Part shown: in pieces, positions 16,747 to 26,400 of the stretch
How the letters are laid out: every line of letters starts with the position of its first letter
Numbering within the stretch: the first letter of the stretch is position 1
Assembly: GCA_030066795.1 (NCBI GenBank)
Contig: JASJAW010000011.1
Coordinates: 1 to 51,087 of the forward strand
Origin: Dinoroseobacter sp.
GTDB lineage: Bacteria > Pseudomonadota > Alphaproteobacteria > Rhodobacterales > Rhodobacteraceae
Direction of reading: 5' to 3'
Length of the DNA stretch: 51,087 bases
Notes under the pieces: model-generated
The model's input: the letters and a program-made list of their open reading frames with translations, nothing else
The model's database searches: none
What the model was told of the DNA's origin: nothing
Translations under genes and position numbers: made by a program

Positions 16747-17511
16747 TCAGATAACAAAGCTGTCCGTACGATTTTTTATCGCGCGGACAAGGCTTAACGC
16801 GGTCGTGGCCGATGTACCGGGGTTGTCCGGATCGGGCAGAGCGGTCACTTCGAACCTGACCGCTGCGCCGCGCGCCTGAACTGAATACGCATGACTATTC
16901 CCACGCGCGTCCGGGTCTGCAATCAGACGCGCGCGGGTTCGGTCAAATCCCGCTCCCCCAAGGGCCAGGGTTGCTGCCACATTCGCGTTTTTGGGAAACC
17001 TCAGCGCTGCCTCGCGCGCGGTCCCTTCAAAAAGCACCTCAGGTTCGCTGAGCGCAGACAGGTCGCGCCCCTTCGCCGCCGGGCTGTTGGACCAGGCTGC
17101 TGGGGGTTTCGTACCGGTATAGGTAACGTCTTCGATGGTGGATTTCTCAAGAGCTGCCACCAGATCGATACCGCCGATAGCACCTGCAGGGATCAGCAAT
17201 TGTGCGCCACCCGTTGGCGCAGCGCGCATCCTTGTTTCGGTTTCGGGATCGGCCAGCGCGCCGACGGAGGCCAACAGGACCGAGTGTCCAACCGTCAGCA
17301 AGCCGGGAACCATCTCGCGGGCCGCCTCCTGCCCTGCAGCTTCTACGACCAGATCCGGGTTAAAGGCCCGTAAGGTCTCAACCGATGCCAGGGCCTTCGC
17401 ATTCTGTGGTAAGGGGCGTTGTGTGCGCGTAAGCACGCCAATCTGCGCCTCTGGCAGCGCCCGTGCCACCGCCTGCCCGATGGCGCCGAAGCCTATCAGA
17501 GCAAGTTTCAT
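16747..17511 (-). CDS. nadX: Aspartate dehydrogenase
   Basis: A 254-residue NAD(P)-dependent L-aspartate dehydrogenase, which gives iminoaspartate for NAD synthesis or for aspartate breakdown. The N-terminal Rossmann motif is MKLALIGFGAIGQAVARALP; other family segments are DLVVEAAGQEAAREMV, LLIPAGAIGGIDLVAALEKS and YTGTKPPAAW. I chose the ATG at 17511; the longer frame runs into gst. It overlaps the gst stop by 4 bases (ATGA), so the two genes are coupled. nadA/nadC are not adjacent. Confidence 0.9.
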   Translation of the reverse strand: MKLALIGFGAIGQAVARALPEAQIGVLTRTQRPLPQNAKALASVETLRAFNPDLVVEAAGQEAAREMVPGLLTVGHSVLLASVGALADPETETRMRAAPTGGAQLLIPAGAIGGIDLVAALEKSTIEDVTYTGTKPPAAWSNSPAAKGRDLSALSEPEVLFEGTAREAALRFPKNANVAATLALGGAGFDRTRARLIADPDARGNSHAYSVQARGAAVRFEVTALPDPDNPGTSATTALSLVRAIKNRTDSFVI

Positions 17512-18209
17512 CCTTCGCGTGGCGGTGTAACGAGACCCTTTTGCACCGCTGGTCGCGCAAGGAATCTCTCCAGATAAGCAACCGTGTTTGGGTGGTCGCT
17601 CCAGCCAACAAGCTCGCGCGCGCCATAGAAGTCCAGTGCGCGCAGCCAAGGTGCAATGGCAATATCGGCGATGGAATAGTTGCCTGCGATCCAGTCCTGA
17701 CCTTCCAGCTGGCCCTCGACCACGTTTAGCAGACGTTTTGCTTCGTTGATGTAGCGCTCGCGCGGACGTGGATCCTCGATCTGGGAGCCAGCGAATTTCA
17801 CGAAGAAGCCCACCTGTCCAAACATAGGTCCTAGACCGCCCATCTGGAACATCAGCCACTGGGTGATTTGGGCCTTGTCAGAGGCGGTCTGACCGATCAG
17901 CTTGCCGGTTTTCTCGGCCAGGTAGAGCAGAATGGCCCCGCTTTCAAACAGCGTCAGTGGCGCGCCATCCGGGCCGTCCGGATCAATGATGGCCGGAATT
18001 TTGTTATTTGGATTCAGCGACAGGAACTCAGGGCTTTTGACATCTGCGTCAGAAAGGGTCACGCGGTGAACTTCATAGGGCAGCCCCATCTCTTCCAGCG
18101 CAATGGAAACCTTCACGCCATTGGGTGTCGGAAAGGAATAGAGCTGCAAGACGCTCGGGTCTTTCGCAGGCCAGCGGGCCGTGATGGGATGGTCGGACAT
18201 GTCGAGCAT
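17508..18209 (-). CDS. Glutathione S-transferase, YghU/YfcG (Nu) type
   Basis: A 233-residue GST. The thioredoxin-fold N-terminal domain carries LYSFPTPNGVKVSIALEEMG, with the TPNG motif of Nu-class enzymes that bind glutathione or reduce disulfides. NPNNKIPAIID supplies the cis-proline, FESGAILLYLAEKTG the glutathione-binding Glu-Ser, and the all-helical C-terminal domain contains YSIADIAIAPWL. GGAG 7 bases before the ATG at 18209 supports that start. First gene of a two-gene unit with nadX. Confidence 0.9.
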   Translation of the reverse strand: MLDMSDHPITARWPAKDPSVLQLYSFPTPNGVKVSIALEEMGLPYEVHRVTLSDADVKSPEFLSLNPNNKIPAIIDPDGPDGAPLTLFESGAILLYLAEKTGKLIGQTASDKAQITQWLMFQMGGLGPMFGQVGFFVKFAGSQIEDPRPRERYINEAKRLLNVVEGQLEGQDWIAGNYSIADIAIAPWLRALDFYGARELVGWSDHPNTVAYLERFLARPAVQKGLVTPPREG

Positions 18210-18370
18210 GCGGAATCTCCTATTATTTGCCGATAAAATAGCCGCCCGCGCCGGCTTAAACAGGCCGATTTACGCACAGTCACTGCGCAGGGTCCGGCAA
18301 ACGATCAGACGGGCTTTTCGTTCAAAGCAAATTCTGTAGGGTCGAGGCGAGGCAATTTGAGGAGTCCCCC

Positions 18371-19189
18371 ATGGAAACGATTTCAAACGATCTGAGCCAA
18401 ATGGCCGGACCTTATTTACCGCTTCTGTGGAATGCTGTGAAAGCGCTGGTCGTTCTTATCATCGGCTGGATAGTTGCCGGACGTGTGGGTGCGATTGCCC
18501 GAAACCGCATCAACCGGGCACCCCATATCGACAAGACAATCGGTAATTTCGCTGCGAGTATGGTGAAGTGGGTCATCCTGCTCATGGTGCTGGTGGCTGT
18601 TTTGGGGATCTTCGGGATCGAAGCGACAAGCCTCGTGGCTGTCTTCGGCGCTGCCACTCTCGCGATTGGTCTGGCGCTGCAGGGTACGCTAGCCGATCTT
18701 GCCGCTGGTTTCATGCTCATCATCTTCCGTCCCTATAAGTTGGGCGATTTTGTCGATGTCGGTGGAACCTCAGGCACCGTGCAGGACCTTAATCTGTTCG
18801 TGACCGAATTGGTGACCCCGGACAACGTGCAGATCATCGTGCCCAACGGGCAGGCCTGGGGGTCGATCATCACCAACTTCTCAGCCCATGACACCCGGCG
18901 TGTCGATCTTGTCTACGGCATCGACTACGGCGACGATGCCGAGAAAGCCAAGGCGATCATCCTGCGTATTGCCGCGGAAGACGCGCGCACGCTGAGCGAT
19001 CCCGAGCCTTGGGTCCGGGTTACAAACCTCGGAGAAAGTTCCGTGGATCTGACGGCTCGTATCTGGTGCAAGGCGGAGGACTACTGGGAGTTGAAGTTCT
19101 CGCTGACACAAAAGGTCAAGGAAGCCTTCGATGCCGAAAGCATCTCTATCCCCTACCCACATTCGGTGGAGATCCAGAAGGCGGGCTAG
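18371..19189 (+). CDS. mscS: Small-conductance mechanosensitive channel, MscS family
   Basis: A 272-residue inner-membrane channel that opens under membrane tension to release solutes. Three N-terminal transmembrane helices are visible (about residues 20-38, 62-83, 88-108). The third is the pore helix, with the Gly/Ala-rich AVFGAATLAIGLALQGTLAD, followed by the beta domain (IFRPYKLGDFVDVGG) and the alpha/beta C-terminal domain. The length equals a minimal MscS. GAGGAG precedes the ATG. It is divergent from gst. Confidence 0.93.
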   Translation: METISNDLSQMAGPYLPLLWNAVKALVVLIIGWIVAGRVGAIARNRINRAPHIDKTIGNFAASMVKWVILLMVLVAVLGIFGIEATSLVAVFGAATLAIGLALQGTLADLAAGFMLIIFRPYKLGDFVDVGGTSGTVQDLNLFVTELVTPDNVQIIVPNGQAWGSIITNFSAHDTRRVDLVYGIDYGDDAEKAKAIILRIAAEDARTLSDPEPWVRVTNLGESSVDLTARIWCKAEDYWELKFSLTQKVKEAFDAESISIPYPHSVEIQKAG

Positions 19190-19244
19190 TCCGGCAACAC
19201 CTGCGATGTGGTAGTCTGGGGGCTCTGAAGAGGAGGAGGCCCCA

Positions 19245-19538
19245 ATGATACTCCGTGTTTTTCAGGTCGAGGTGCAGCCGGGCAAACGCAAGGAGTTCGC
19301 CCGGTTCTTTCACGAAACGGCCATACCGCTGATGCGCGGGACAGACGGCATCATAGATGTATTTCCGGGTGCGCCCTGGCCGAGCACACCGGATGCGTTC
19401 TGCTTCGTGATGATCTGGCGCGATCTGGACGCGCTGAAGGCGTTTGTCGGTGAAGACTATGAGTCACCCCATATTCATCCGGACGAGGCCGCCTTGGTAA
19501 AAGCGCGCCAGATTACGCATTACGAACTGGTCGTCTAG
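19245..19538 (+). CDS. Antibiotic biosynthesis monooxygenase (ABM)-domain-like protein
   Basis: 97 residues with the dimeric alpha/beta-barrel ABM layout: an N-terminal strand MILRVFQVEVQPGKRKEFAR, a helix, a central strand FCFVMIWRDLDALKAFVG, and a final strand THYELVV. Such proteins range from quinol monooxygenases to non-catalytic dimers; the substrate is unknown. GAGGAGGAGG upstream is a strong ribosome site. It lies 55 bases after mscS without a terminator, so cotranscription is likely. Confidence 0.75.
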   Translation: MILRVFQVEVQPGKRKEFARFFHETAIPLMRGTDGIIDVFPGAPWPSTPDAFCFVMIWRDLDALKAFVGEDYESPHIHPDEAALVKARQITHYELVV

Positions 19539-19544
19539 GTGATC

Positions 19545-19573
19545 GGGGCCGGCGATACACCGGCCCCGCTTTT
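19545..19573 (+). terminator. Intrinsic terminator after the ABM-like gene
   Basis: GGGGCCGG (19545-19552) pairs with CCGGCCCC (19560-19567) around a 7-base loop, followed by GCTTTT. It sits between the convergent ABM-like gene and ald. Confidence 0.88.
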
Positions 19574-19578
19574 CAGGC

Positions 19579-20694
19579 TCATGCAGCCAACAGGTCGTTG
19601 TCCGTTACCGGGAGGCCAAGCGCCTCGCCCACGGCGCGATAGGTCAGCTTGCCTGCATGCACGTTCAGGCCCGCCCGCAGATGCGGGTCGTCCGCCACGG
19701 CGTCGCGCCAGCCCTTGTCCGCAAGCGTCAGCATGTAGGGCAGGGTGGCATTCGACAATGCCAGCGTCGCCGTGCGGGCCACAGCCCCCGGCATGTTCGC
19801 CACGCAGTAATGCATAATCCCGTCGACCTCATAGATCGGGTCCTGATGGGTGGTTGCGCGCGAGGTTTCAAAGCATCCGCCCTGATCGATTGCGACATCC
19901 ACGATGGCGGCGCCGGTTTTCATGTCGGAAAGCTGCGCACGGCTGACCAGCTTTGGTGCGGCTGCGCCGGGGACCAGCACGGCACCGACCACCATATCGG
20001 CGCGGGCCACTTCTTCAGCTGTGGCAGCTCGGCTTGCATAGCGGGTCGAAAACACGCCGCCGAACACCTCATCAAGATGCCGAATGCGCGGCAGCGAGCG
20101 GTCGAGTACCGTCACCCGCGCCCCCATCCCGGCGGCGATGCGGGCTGCATGAGTACCAACAACGCCACCTCCGATGACGGTAACTTCCGCAGGGCCCACG
20201 CCAGGAACGCCGCCCATCAAAACGCCACGTCCGCCGTTGGCTTTTTGCAACGTCCACGCGCCCATTTGCGGGGCAAGACGACCGGCAACCTCGGACATCG
20301 GCGCGAGAAGTGGCAGCGAGCCGTCCGGTGCGGTGACGGTTTCGTAGGCAATCGCCGTGACGCCGGAGGCCAACAGATCGCGGGTCTGCTCCGGATCGGG
20401 CGCGAGGTGCAGGTAAGTGAACAAAAGTTGCCCTTCGCGCAGCATCGCCCGCTCGATGGCCTGAGGTTCTTTCACCTTCACGATCATGTCGGCGCGCGCG
20501 AAGATCTCTTCTGCATTGTCCACAATCTCCGCTCCGGCAGCAGTGTAAGCCGCATCCTCAAAACCGGAGCCTATGCCTGCACCCTTCTGCACAATGACGC
20601 TATGGCCGTGGGCAATGGCTTCTGCAGCGGCGTTCGGCGTCAGGCCGACGCGAAATTCCTGGGGTTTGATCTCTGTGGGGCAGCCAATCAGCAT
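19579..20694 (-). CDS. ald: Alanine dehydrogenase
   Basis: A 371-residue NAD-dependent L-alanine dehydrogenase (L-alanine to pyruvate + ammonia). The N-terminus MLIGCPTEIKPQEFRVGLTP, the catalytic lysine region IVKVKEPQ, the histidine segment FTYLHLAPD, and the NAD-binding VTVIGGGVVGTHAARIAAGM are all present. AGGGAGG precedes the ATG at 20694. The divergent neighbour is an Lrp/AsnC regulator, and a perfect 14-bp palindrome lies between them, so alanine-responsive control is likely (inference from this common gene pair). Confidence 0.97.
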   Translation of the reverse strand: MLIGCPTEIKPQEFRVGLTPNAAAEAIAHGHSVIVQKGAGIGSGFEDAAYTAAGAEIVDNAEEIFARADMIVKVKEPQAIERAMLREGQLLFTYLHLAPDPEQTRDLLASGVTAIAYETVTAPDGSLPLLAPMSEVAGRLAPQMGAWTLQKANGGRGVLMGGVPGVGPAEVTVIGGGVVGTHAARIAAGMGARVTVLDRSLPRIRHLDEVFGGVFSTRYASRAATAEEVARADMVVGAVLVPGAAAPKLVSRAQLSDMKTGAAIVDVAIDQGGCFETSRATTHQDPIYEVDGIMHYCVANMPGAVARTATLALSNATLPYMLTLADKGWRDAVADDPHLRAGLNVHAGKLTYRAVGEALGLPVTDNDLLAA

Positions 20695-20721
20695 GTGAAC
20701 CTCCCTGCTGAAGATGGGTAT

Positions 20722-20735
20722 CTGGATATATCCAG
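20722..20735. promoter_or_regulatory. Perfect palindrome between ald and its divergent Lrp-type regulator
   Basis: CTGGATATATCCAG is a perfect 14-bp palindrome located 28 bases upstream of the ald start. Position and AT-rich centre fit an operator for the neighbouring Lrp/AsnC protein. Direct binding is not shown. Confidence 0.6.
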
Positions 20736-20836
20736 CATGACAGACCTGCGCAGAATTGCTTTGAAACTTCGCGCGCGCTACGATCATTCAGCGCAAGATT
20801 TTTGCGTATACCAGTACTTTATTGGGAGAATTTTGA

Positions 20837-21301
20837 GTGCAGCCGAATCTTGACGAGACAGACTTGCGCCTGCTGGCCGCGTTACAGCGCGAGGGGCGCT
20901 TGTCGAATGCGGAATTGTCAGACCGCGTGCATCTCTCGCCCTCGGCCTGCCACCGACGTGTCGCAAGGATGGAGGAGGCGGGCGTGATCCGGGACTACGT
21001 AGCTCTTGTCGATCCGCGTTCTGTTAATCGGAAAACCACCGCATTTGTCGAAATCACATTAAGCGGACAAGCGGATGAGGTGCTGGCGGAATTCGAGGCT
21101 GCGGTCGCGCGTATTCCCGATGTTCTGGAATGCCATCTTATGGCTGGATCGGCGGACTACCTGCTGAAGGTCGTGGCCGCCGATACCGAGGACTTCGCCG
21201 CGATCCATCGCCGGCATCTGGCCAAGCTGCCTGGCGTCGCGCAGATCCAGTCGTCTTTTGCGTTGAAAACAGTGTTCAAGACCACCGCGCTGCCAGTCTG
21301 A
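20837..21301 (+). CDS. Lrp/AsnC family transcriptional regulator (AldR-like)
   Basis: 154 residues. The N-terminal helix-turn-helix (DLRLLAALQREGRLSNAELS, then LSPSACHRRVARMEEAGVI) is followed by the RAM/AsnC ligand-binding domain (VECHL-like LECHLMAGSADYLLKVV). It starts at a GTG (20837) with GGGAG about 12 bases upstream. Divergent from ald, so it most likely controls ald in response to alanine, by analogy with AldR/BkdR-type regulators. Confidence 0.88.
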   Translation: MQPNLDETDLRLLAALQREGRLSNAELSDRVHLSPSACHRRVARMEEAGVIRDYVALVDPRSVNRKTTAFVEITLSGQADEVLAEFEAAVARIPDVLECHLMAGSADYLLKVVAADTEDFAAIHRRHLAKLPGVAQIQSSFALKTVFKTTALPV

Positions 21302-21327
21302 AACGCGGTTTTAACCGACCCAGAAAA

Positions 21328-21357
21328 AGACAAACCCCCGGGCGAGGCCACGGGGGT
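21328..21357 (-). terminator. Intrinsic terminator of rpsU
   Basis: On the minus strand, ACCCCCG (21351-21357 complement) pairs with CGGGGGT (21334-21340 complement) around a 10-base loop and is followed by TTGTCTTTTTC. It lies 48 bases after the rpsU stop. Confidence 0.82.
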
Positions 21358-21404
21358 CGTCTTCAAAAGGGCGGCACACGGCTACCCTTCAGCGTTGGGT
21401 GTCC

Positions 21405-21611
21405 TCAGAGAAGACCTTCGCGCTGCGCCTTTTTACGGGCGAGCTTGCGCGCACGGCGAATGGCTTCTGCCTTCTCGCGTGCCTTCTTCTCGGACGGTTT
21501 CTCGTAATGCTGCTTGAGCTTCATTTCCCGAAACACACCCTCGCGCTGCAGCTTCTTTTTCAAAGCGCGCAGTGCCTGATCGACATTGTTGTCGCGAACG
21601 CTGACCTGCAT
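21405..21611 (-). CDS. rpsU: 30S ribosomal protein S21
   Basis: A 68-residue, highly basic protein beginning [20 protein letters not shown] with a C-terminal [20 protein letters not shown] tail. S21 sits near the anti-Shine-Dalgarno end of 16S rRNA. GGAAGGTGG before the ATG is a strong ribosome site. It is divergent from the coq9-like gene, with its own terminator. Confidence 0.97.
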   Translation of the reverse strand: MQVSVRDNNVDQALRALKKKLQREGVFREMKLKQHYEKPSEKKAREKAEAIRRARKLARKKAQREGLL

Positions 21612-21728
21612 GTGGTTGTCACCACCTTCCTAAGTTAAAGTTGCTGAAAAGCAGGAGGTGGCCGTATAGCAGTGGCCCTCTACCTTGTCCAGTCGCACAA
21701 AGACTTACCCCGCCACGGAGGCACCCGG

Positions 21729-22430
21729 ATGACCGAGACGCAACAGACCGCACCCGACCCGAAAGACGTAATCCTCGACGCGGCCCTGATTCATGTCGCG
21801 TTCGACGGCTGGTCCGAGACGGCCTTTTCCGCCGCGTGCGCCGATGCAGGCGTGGACCGATCTGTGGCGCGCTCGATCTTCCCGCGCGGCGCGATTGATC
21901 TTGCCATTGCCTTCCACAAGCGCGGGGATGCAGCGATGGTCGAACGCATCCGGTCCGAGGATATGGGCGCCATGCGCTTTCGCGACCGGGTTGCGGCGGC
22001 TGTGCGGTTCAGGCTCGAAGCGGTGGAAGACAAGGAGGCCGTGCGCCGGGGCGCCACACTGTTTGCCTTGCCGATGTACGCGCCCGAGGGTGCGAGGCTG
22101 GTGTGGGGCACGGCGGATCTGATCTGGAGCACTTTGGGCGACACCTCGACCGACGGGAACTGGTATACGAAGCGCGCGACACTCTCGGGCGTCTATTCCT
22201 CGACCGTGCTCTATTGGTTGGGGGACAACTCAGACGGGCATAGCGCGACCTGGGCTTTTCTAGACCGCCGCATTGACGACGTGATGAAAATCGAGGAACT
22301 CAAGGCGTCGGTGAACAAGAACCCGCTGCTGCGGGGCCTGTTTGCTGGCCCCAATTGGGTGCTGAGCCGAATGAAGGCACCCTCGCAAATGTCGCGTGGA
22401 GACCTGCCCGGGTCCTATACGCCGAAATAG
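21729..22430 (+). CDS. COQ9 family protein
   Basis: 233 residues. It has a TetR-like helical N-terminus (ILDAALIHVAFDGWSETAFS) and the COQ9 core with LFALPMYAPEGARLVWGTAD, IWSTLGDTSTDGNWYTKRAT and YWLGDNSDGHSATWAFLDRR. COQ9 proteins bind lipids and present ubiquinone intermediates to Coq7-type hydroxylation; a role in ubiquinone synthesis is inferred. The ATG at 21729 gives the family N-terminus. The next gene encodes a quinone oxidoreductase 9 bases downstream, so they are likely cotranscribed. Confidence 0.88.
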   Translation: MTETQQTAPDPKDVILDAALIHVAFDGWSETAFSAACADAGVDRSVARSIFPRGAIDLAIAFHKRGDAAMVERIRSEDMGAMRFRDRVAAAVRFRLEAVEDKEAVRRGATLFALPMYAPEGARLVWGTADLIWSTLGDTSTDGNWYTKRATLSGVYSSTVLYWLGDNSDGHSATWAFLDRRIDDVMKIEELKASVNKNPLLRGLFAGPNWVLSRMKAPSQMSRGDLPGSYTPK

Positions 22431-22439
22431 GAAGACCAT

Positions 22440-23426
22440 ATGCCTTTGCCCGAGACCATGCGCGCTGTCGAGATTTCTGAACCCGGCGGTCCCGATGTTC
22501 TGCGCCCGTGCTCCCGTCCCGTCCCGCAGCCTGATGCCGACCAGATCCTGATTAAGGTCGCTTATGCGGGCGTAAACCGCCCGGATGCGCTGCAGCGGGC
22601 CGGGAATTACGCTCCGCCTCCGGTTGCAAGTGACCTGCCGGGACTGGAGGTCGCGGGTGAGGTTGTGGGGCTTGGAGCCAACGTCTCGCGCTGGGCCATC
22701 GGGGATCAGGTCTGTGCTCTGACACCGGGCGGAGGCTACGCGGAATACGTGGTCTGCCATGCCGATCATTCCCTCAGCGTACCATCTGGTATGCCGCTGG
22801 ACCAAGCCGCCTGCTTGCCCGAAAACCATTTCACCGTCTGGTCAAATGTCGTGACGCGGGGTGGTCTTACTGGTGGGGAGCGGTTCTTGGTCCACGGCGG
22901 GTCCTCCGGGATTGGTACGGTCGCAATTCAGCTGGCAGCGGCTTTGGGGGCACGGGTTTTCGCCACCGCAGGCAACGCCGCGAAATGCGCCGCTTGCGAA
23001 AACCTTGGCGCGGAACGGGCGATCAACTACCGGGAGGAGGATTTTGTCGAGATTCTCCGCGGCGAAGGCGGGGCCAATCTGATCCTGGATATGGTCGGCG
23101 GAGATTACCTGCCGCGCAATGTCAAAACGCTCGCGGATGACGGGCGGCTTGTGCAGATCGCGTTCCTGCAAGGGCCCAAGGTGGCGCTGAATTTCGCGCA
23201 ATTGATGATGCGGCGCCTGACCATCACCGGCTCCACCCTGCGCCCGCAGTCGGACCTCGCCAAAGCTCACATCGCAGACGACCTTCGCCAGAACGTCTGG
23301 CCGTTGATCGACGCGGGCAAGATCAAGGTCGTGATGGACAGCGAGTTCACTCTGGAAGACGCGACCGCCGCCCATGTGCGGATGGAAAGCTCCGCGCATA
23401 TCGGAAAGATCGTGCTGAAGGTCTGA
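22440..23426 (+). CDS. NAD(P)H-quinone oxidoreductase (zeta-crystallin/PIG3 type)
   Basis: A 328-residue medium-chain reductase without the structural zinc cysteines. Segments: AGVNRPDALQRAGNYAPPP, LPGLEVAGEVVGLG, and the nucleotide-binding FLVHGGSSGIGTVAIQLA. The PIG3-like subfamily reduces quinones by one or two electrons with NADPH. It follows coq9-like by 9 bases. Its stop abuts the stop of the convergent RND permease gene with no gap. Confidence 0.9.
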   Translation: MPLPETMRAVEISEPGGPDVLRPCSRPVPQPDADQILIKVAYAGVNRPDALQRAGNYAPPPVASDLPGLEVAGEVVGLGANVSRWAIGDQVCALTPGGGYAEYVVCHADHSLSVPSGMPLDQAACLPENHFTVWSNVVTRGGLTGGERFLVHGGSSGIGTVAIQLAAALGARVFATAGNAAKCAACENLGAERAINYREEDFVEILRGEGGANLILDMVGGDYLPRNVKTLADDGRLVQIAFLQGPKVALNFAQLMMRRLTITGSTLRPQSDLAKAHIADDLRQNVWPLIDAGKIKVVMDSEFTLEDATAAHVRMESSAHIGKIVLKV

Positions 23427-26400
23427 TCACTCCGCCGCGATTTTCAGAATTGGTGCACCTGTTGCCACCTGTTCTGGTGCCGCCTTTACTTTCACACTAG
23501 GACGGACAACCGCGTACATGGCCGGTGTGAAATAGAAGCTCACGACGGCGGACAACAACACGCCTCCCGCAATTGCCATCGCAAATGGGGGCCAGAAACC
23601 GCCACCTCCGAGTATCAGCGGCAGGAAGCCTCCGAAGGTGGTCAGAGTGGTCGAGATGATGTGGCGTGAGCCTTTCATAACCACGTCTGCCATGGCATCC
23701 GTGTCGCCGCTCGCGGCTGCAGGAGACTGTTGCAGCGCAGTCAGTATGATGATGGCTGCGTTAATTGATACGCCGATGGAGCCAATCACGCCGATCACCG
23801 CCGTGATGCCGAACGGGTACTGGAATACAGCAAGCGCGAGCATGCTGAGCCCTGCTGACAGAATGGCGACCGTGAAAGTGACACCAGCGAGGCGGAACGA
23901 GCCGAATGCAAGCACAACTGTGGCCAGTGACAACGTGACGATCAATCCAATCGGCGCAAGCAGATTGGTGATTGTGTCATTGCGCGCATCGGCGTCTCCG
24001 CCGACCTCAAGCGCATAGCCATCCGGTAGCGTGAAGCCGGCGGCTGCAATCGCGTCCTGCGCCGAGATCAAAGCCGACTCGGGAAGTGTACCGGCTGTGA
24101 TGAAGGCTTGGATCGTGTTCACACGCGACCCGTCGCGACGTGCAATTGGGCTGTCCGAAGGCACAAGCGTGATCTCCGCCAGCGCCGATAAGGGAAGCGC
24201 AGGGAGCGTTTGACTGGCCCCGTTTCCCGAGCCTGCCGGGGGCACGATGAGCATCTGGGAAATCCGCTCTGCATCTCCTCGGACATCGCCGCCAAGTTTC
24301 ACGCGGATCGGAAGTTGTTCAGACGCTTCGATCAGGGTCGCGCCCGTGGCCCCATCAAGACCTGTCTGCAGCTGACTTGCGATGTCGGTCAGGCTTAAAC
24401 CGGCAAGGCGTGCGGCGGCCTCGTCGATATTGATCTCAAGCTTCGGGGCACCGCCCTCCAAATTGGCGCGGACAGTTGTGATCTCAGGTACGGTCTGCAG
24501 CACTGCACGCAGGCGTTCGCCTTCTTCGCGCAGGGTGCGCAGGTCGGGCCCGACAACCCGTAGCTCGATTGGGGCGTCCACGGGAGGGCCTTGAATCAGA
24601 CCACGTACCAGGATGCGGGCTTCCGGGTGGGCCGTGGTCAACTGGGTCTGCAGGGGCGCCAGAATACGGGCTGTGACCTCTGGTGCCGTGGTCGTTACCA
24701 AAGCCTGCGCAAAAGAAGGCTCTGAACTGCGCGAGCCGACCAGATTATAGTAAAACGCGGGCGCGCTTTCCCCCAACGTCCATGCCACGCGCGTTATGCC
24801 ATCGATGGCGCGCAGCTCGTCATCCATCTGTTGGACAAGCCGCTGTGTCTCAGAAATTGCTGTGCCGCGGGCCATTTCGACCTCGATATGGAACTGATTG
24901 CGATCCACTGCGGGGAAGAACTGGGGGACCAGTGTGGGAAAGCTCACAAATCCCAGTACCGGCAGTACCAGCGCCAGCGCGATCGACCGAACCGGGTTGG
25001 CGGCAGACCAGCGGAGGGTCGCCCGGAACCCGCGCCCAAGCGCGCCCGATCCTATGCCCGCGCCGCGTCCGCCCTCTGGCAGAAACCAACCGGCAAGTGC
25101 GGGCGTCACGGTCAGTGCTATGACCAGTGACCATGCCAGCATCAATACCACCGCGATTGCGATGGAGCCCACGAAATCGCCCGCCGGGCCGGGCAACAAG
25201 ATCATCGGCACAAAACTGAGCGCGGTGGTAACAGTCGAAGCCAGAAGCGGCACTGCAAGGCGTCTAACGGCGGTGTCGACCGCATGCAGGCGCGACGCGC
25301 CCGCTGCGAGACGTTGGCGAATTTCATCGCTCATAACGATCGCTGCGTCCACAAGCAGGCCAAGCGCCACAATAAGGCCCGTCACGCTCATTTGGTGGAG
25401 TGGAAGGCCAATAAAGTTCATGGAGGCCAGCGTCGCGAGGCTGACGAGAGGCAACACAGTTCCCACGATCAGGGCCGCGCGAGCGCCAAGTGTAACCAGC
25501 AGGACCGCAATCACCAGCCCGACGCCGATCGCCATATTGGTGGCCACTTCTCGCAAGCGGTCCTGGGTATACACGGATTGATCGAAAATCTGCTCGACCT
25601 GCAGTCCTGAAGGCAGGCTAGGTGTGAACTCGGCGACAGTGTCTTTGACCCAGCCCATCCAGACGTCTACCTGCAGCCCGTCACCGGCTTCCACACCCAG
25701 CAAAACGGCCGCTTTGCCGTCGATAAGCGCAAGACTGGGAGCGGGATCGCGCGGGGCACGCTGGATATCAGCAATATCGGCTAGCCGCGCGATCTGGTCG
25801 TCAGCGCCGCGGACCAGAACAATGTCGCGGATGCGTTCCAGTTCTTCGATATCGCCGCTTACGTCCAGCAGGAAATCGGCCTGCCCACTCAGGAGGCGCC
25901 CGGATTGCACTTTCGCATCGGCTGACCGGATGGCGTTCCCGACAACGCTCGGGGTGAGTCCCAAGGCAGCTGTTTTTGCAGGATCAAGCTGCACGCGAAT
26001 CTCTTCTTGCGGCGTTCCAAAGGTTTCGACGCTTGCCGTGCCGGGGACATTGCGCAGCACTTCTGCCAATTGCTCGGCATACCGAGCAAGCACCGCGTGC
26101 GGGACAGCTTCTTCCACAGGGCTCATCGCGAAGATCGCGCCGACGGCGGCGATCCCATCACTGTCGAACTCGGGCGGTAGCACACCGTCGGGGAAGGAGC
26201 GTGCTACATCTGTGACGCCGTCACGTGCTTCCGACCAGATCTGCTCGATCAGCGCGGGGTCTGTTGTTTCGTTCAACTCAAGACTAATCACCGACACGCC
26301 GGTAGAAGAGGTCGACGAGATCACATCGACTTCCGGGCGTTCCCGCATTTCTTCTTCAAGCGGTTGGGTGACTAATGCCTCAACACGCGACGGTTCTGCA

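Noticed and set aside
19657..20853. A long open frame on the plus strand opposite ald (398 codons)
   Set aside because: It is the antisense shadow of a clear alanine dehydrogenase; the translation has no domain-like pattern and is rich in His, Arg and Gln.
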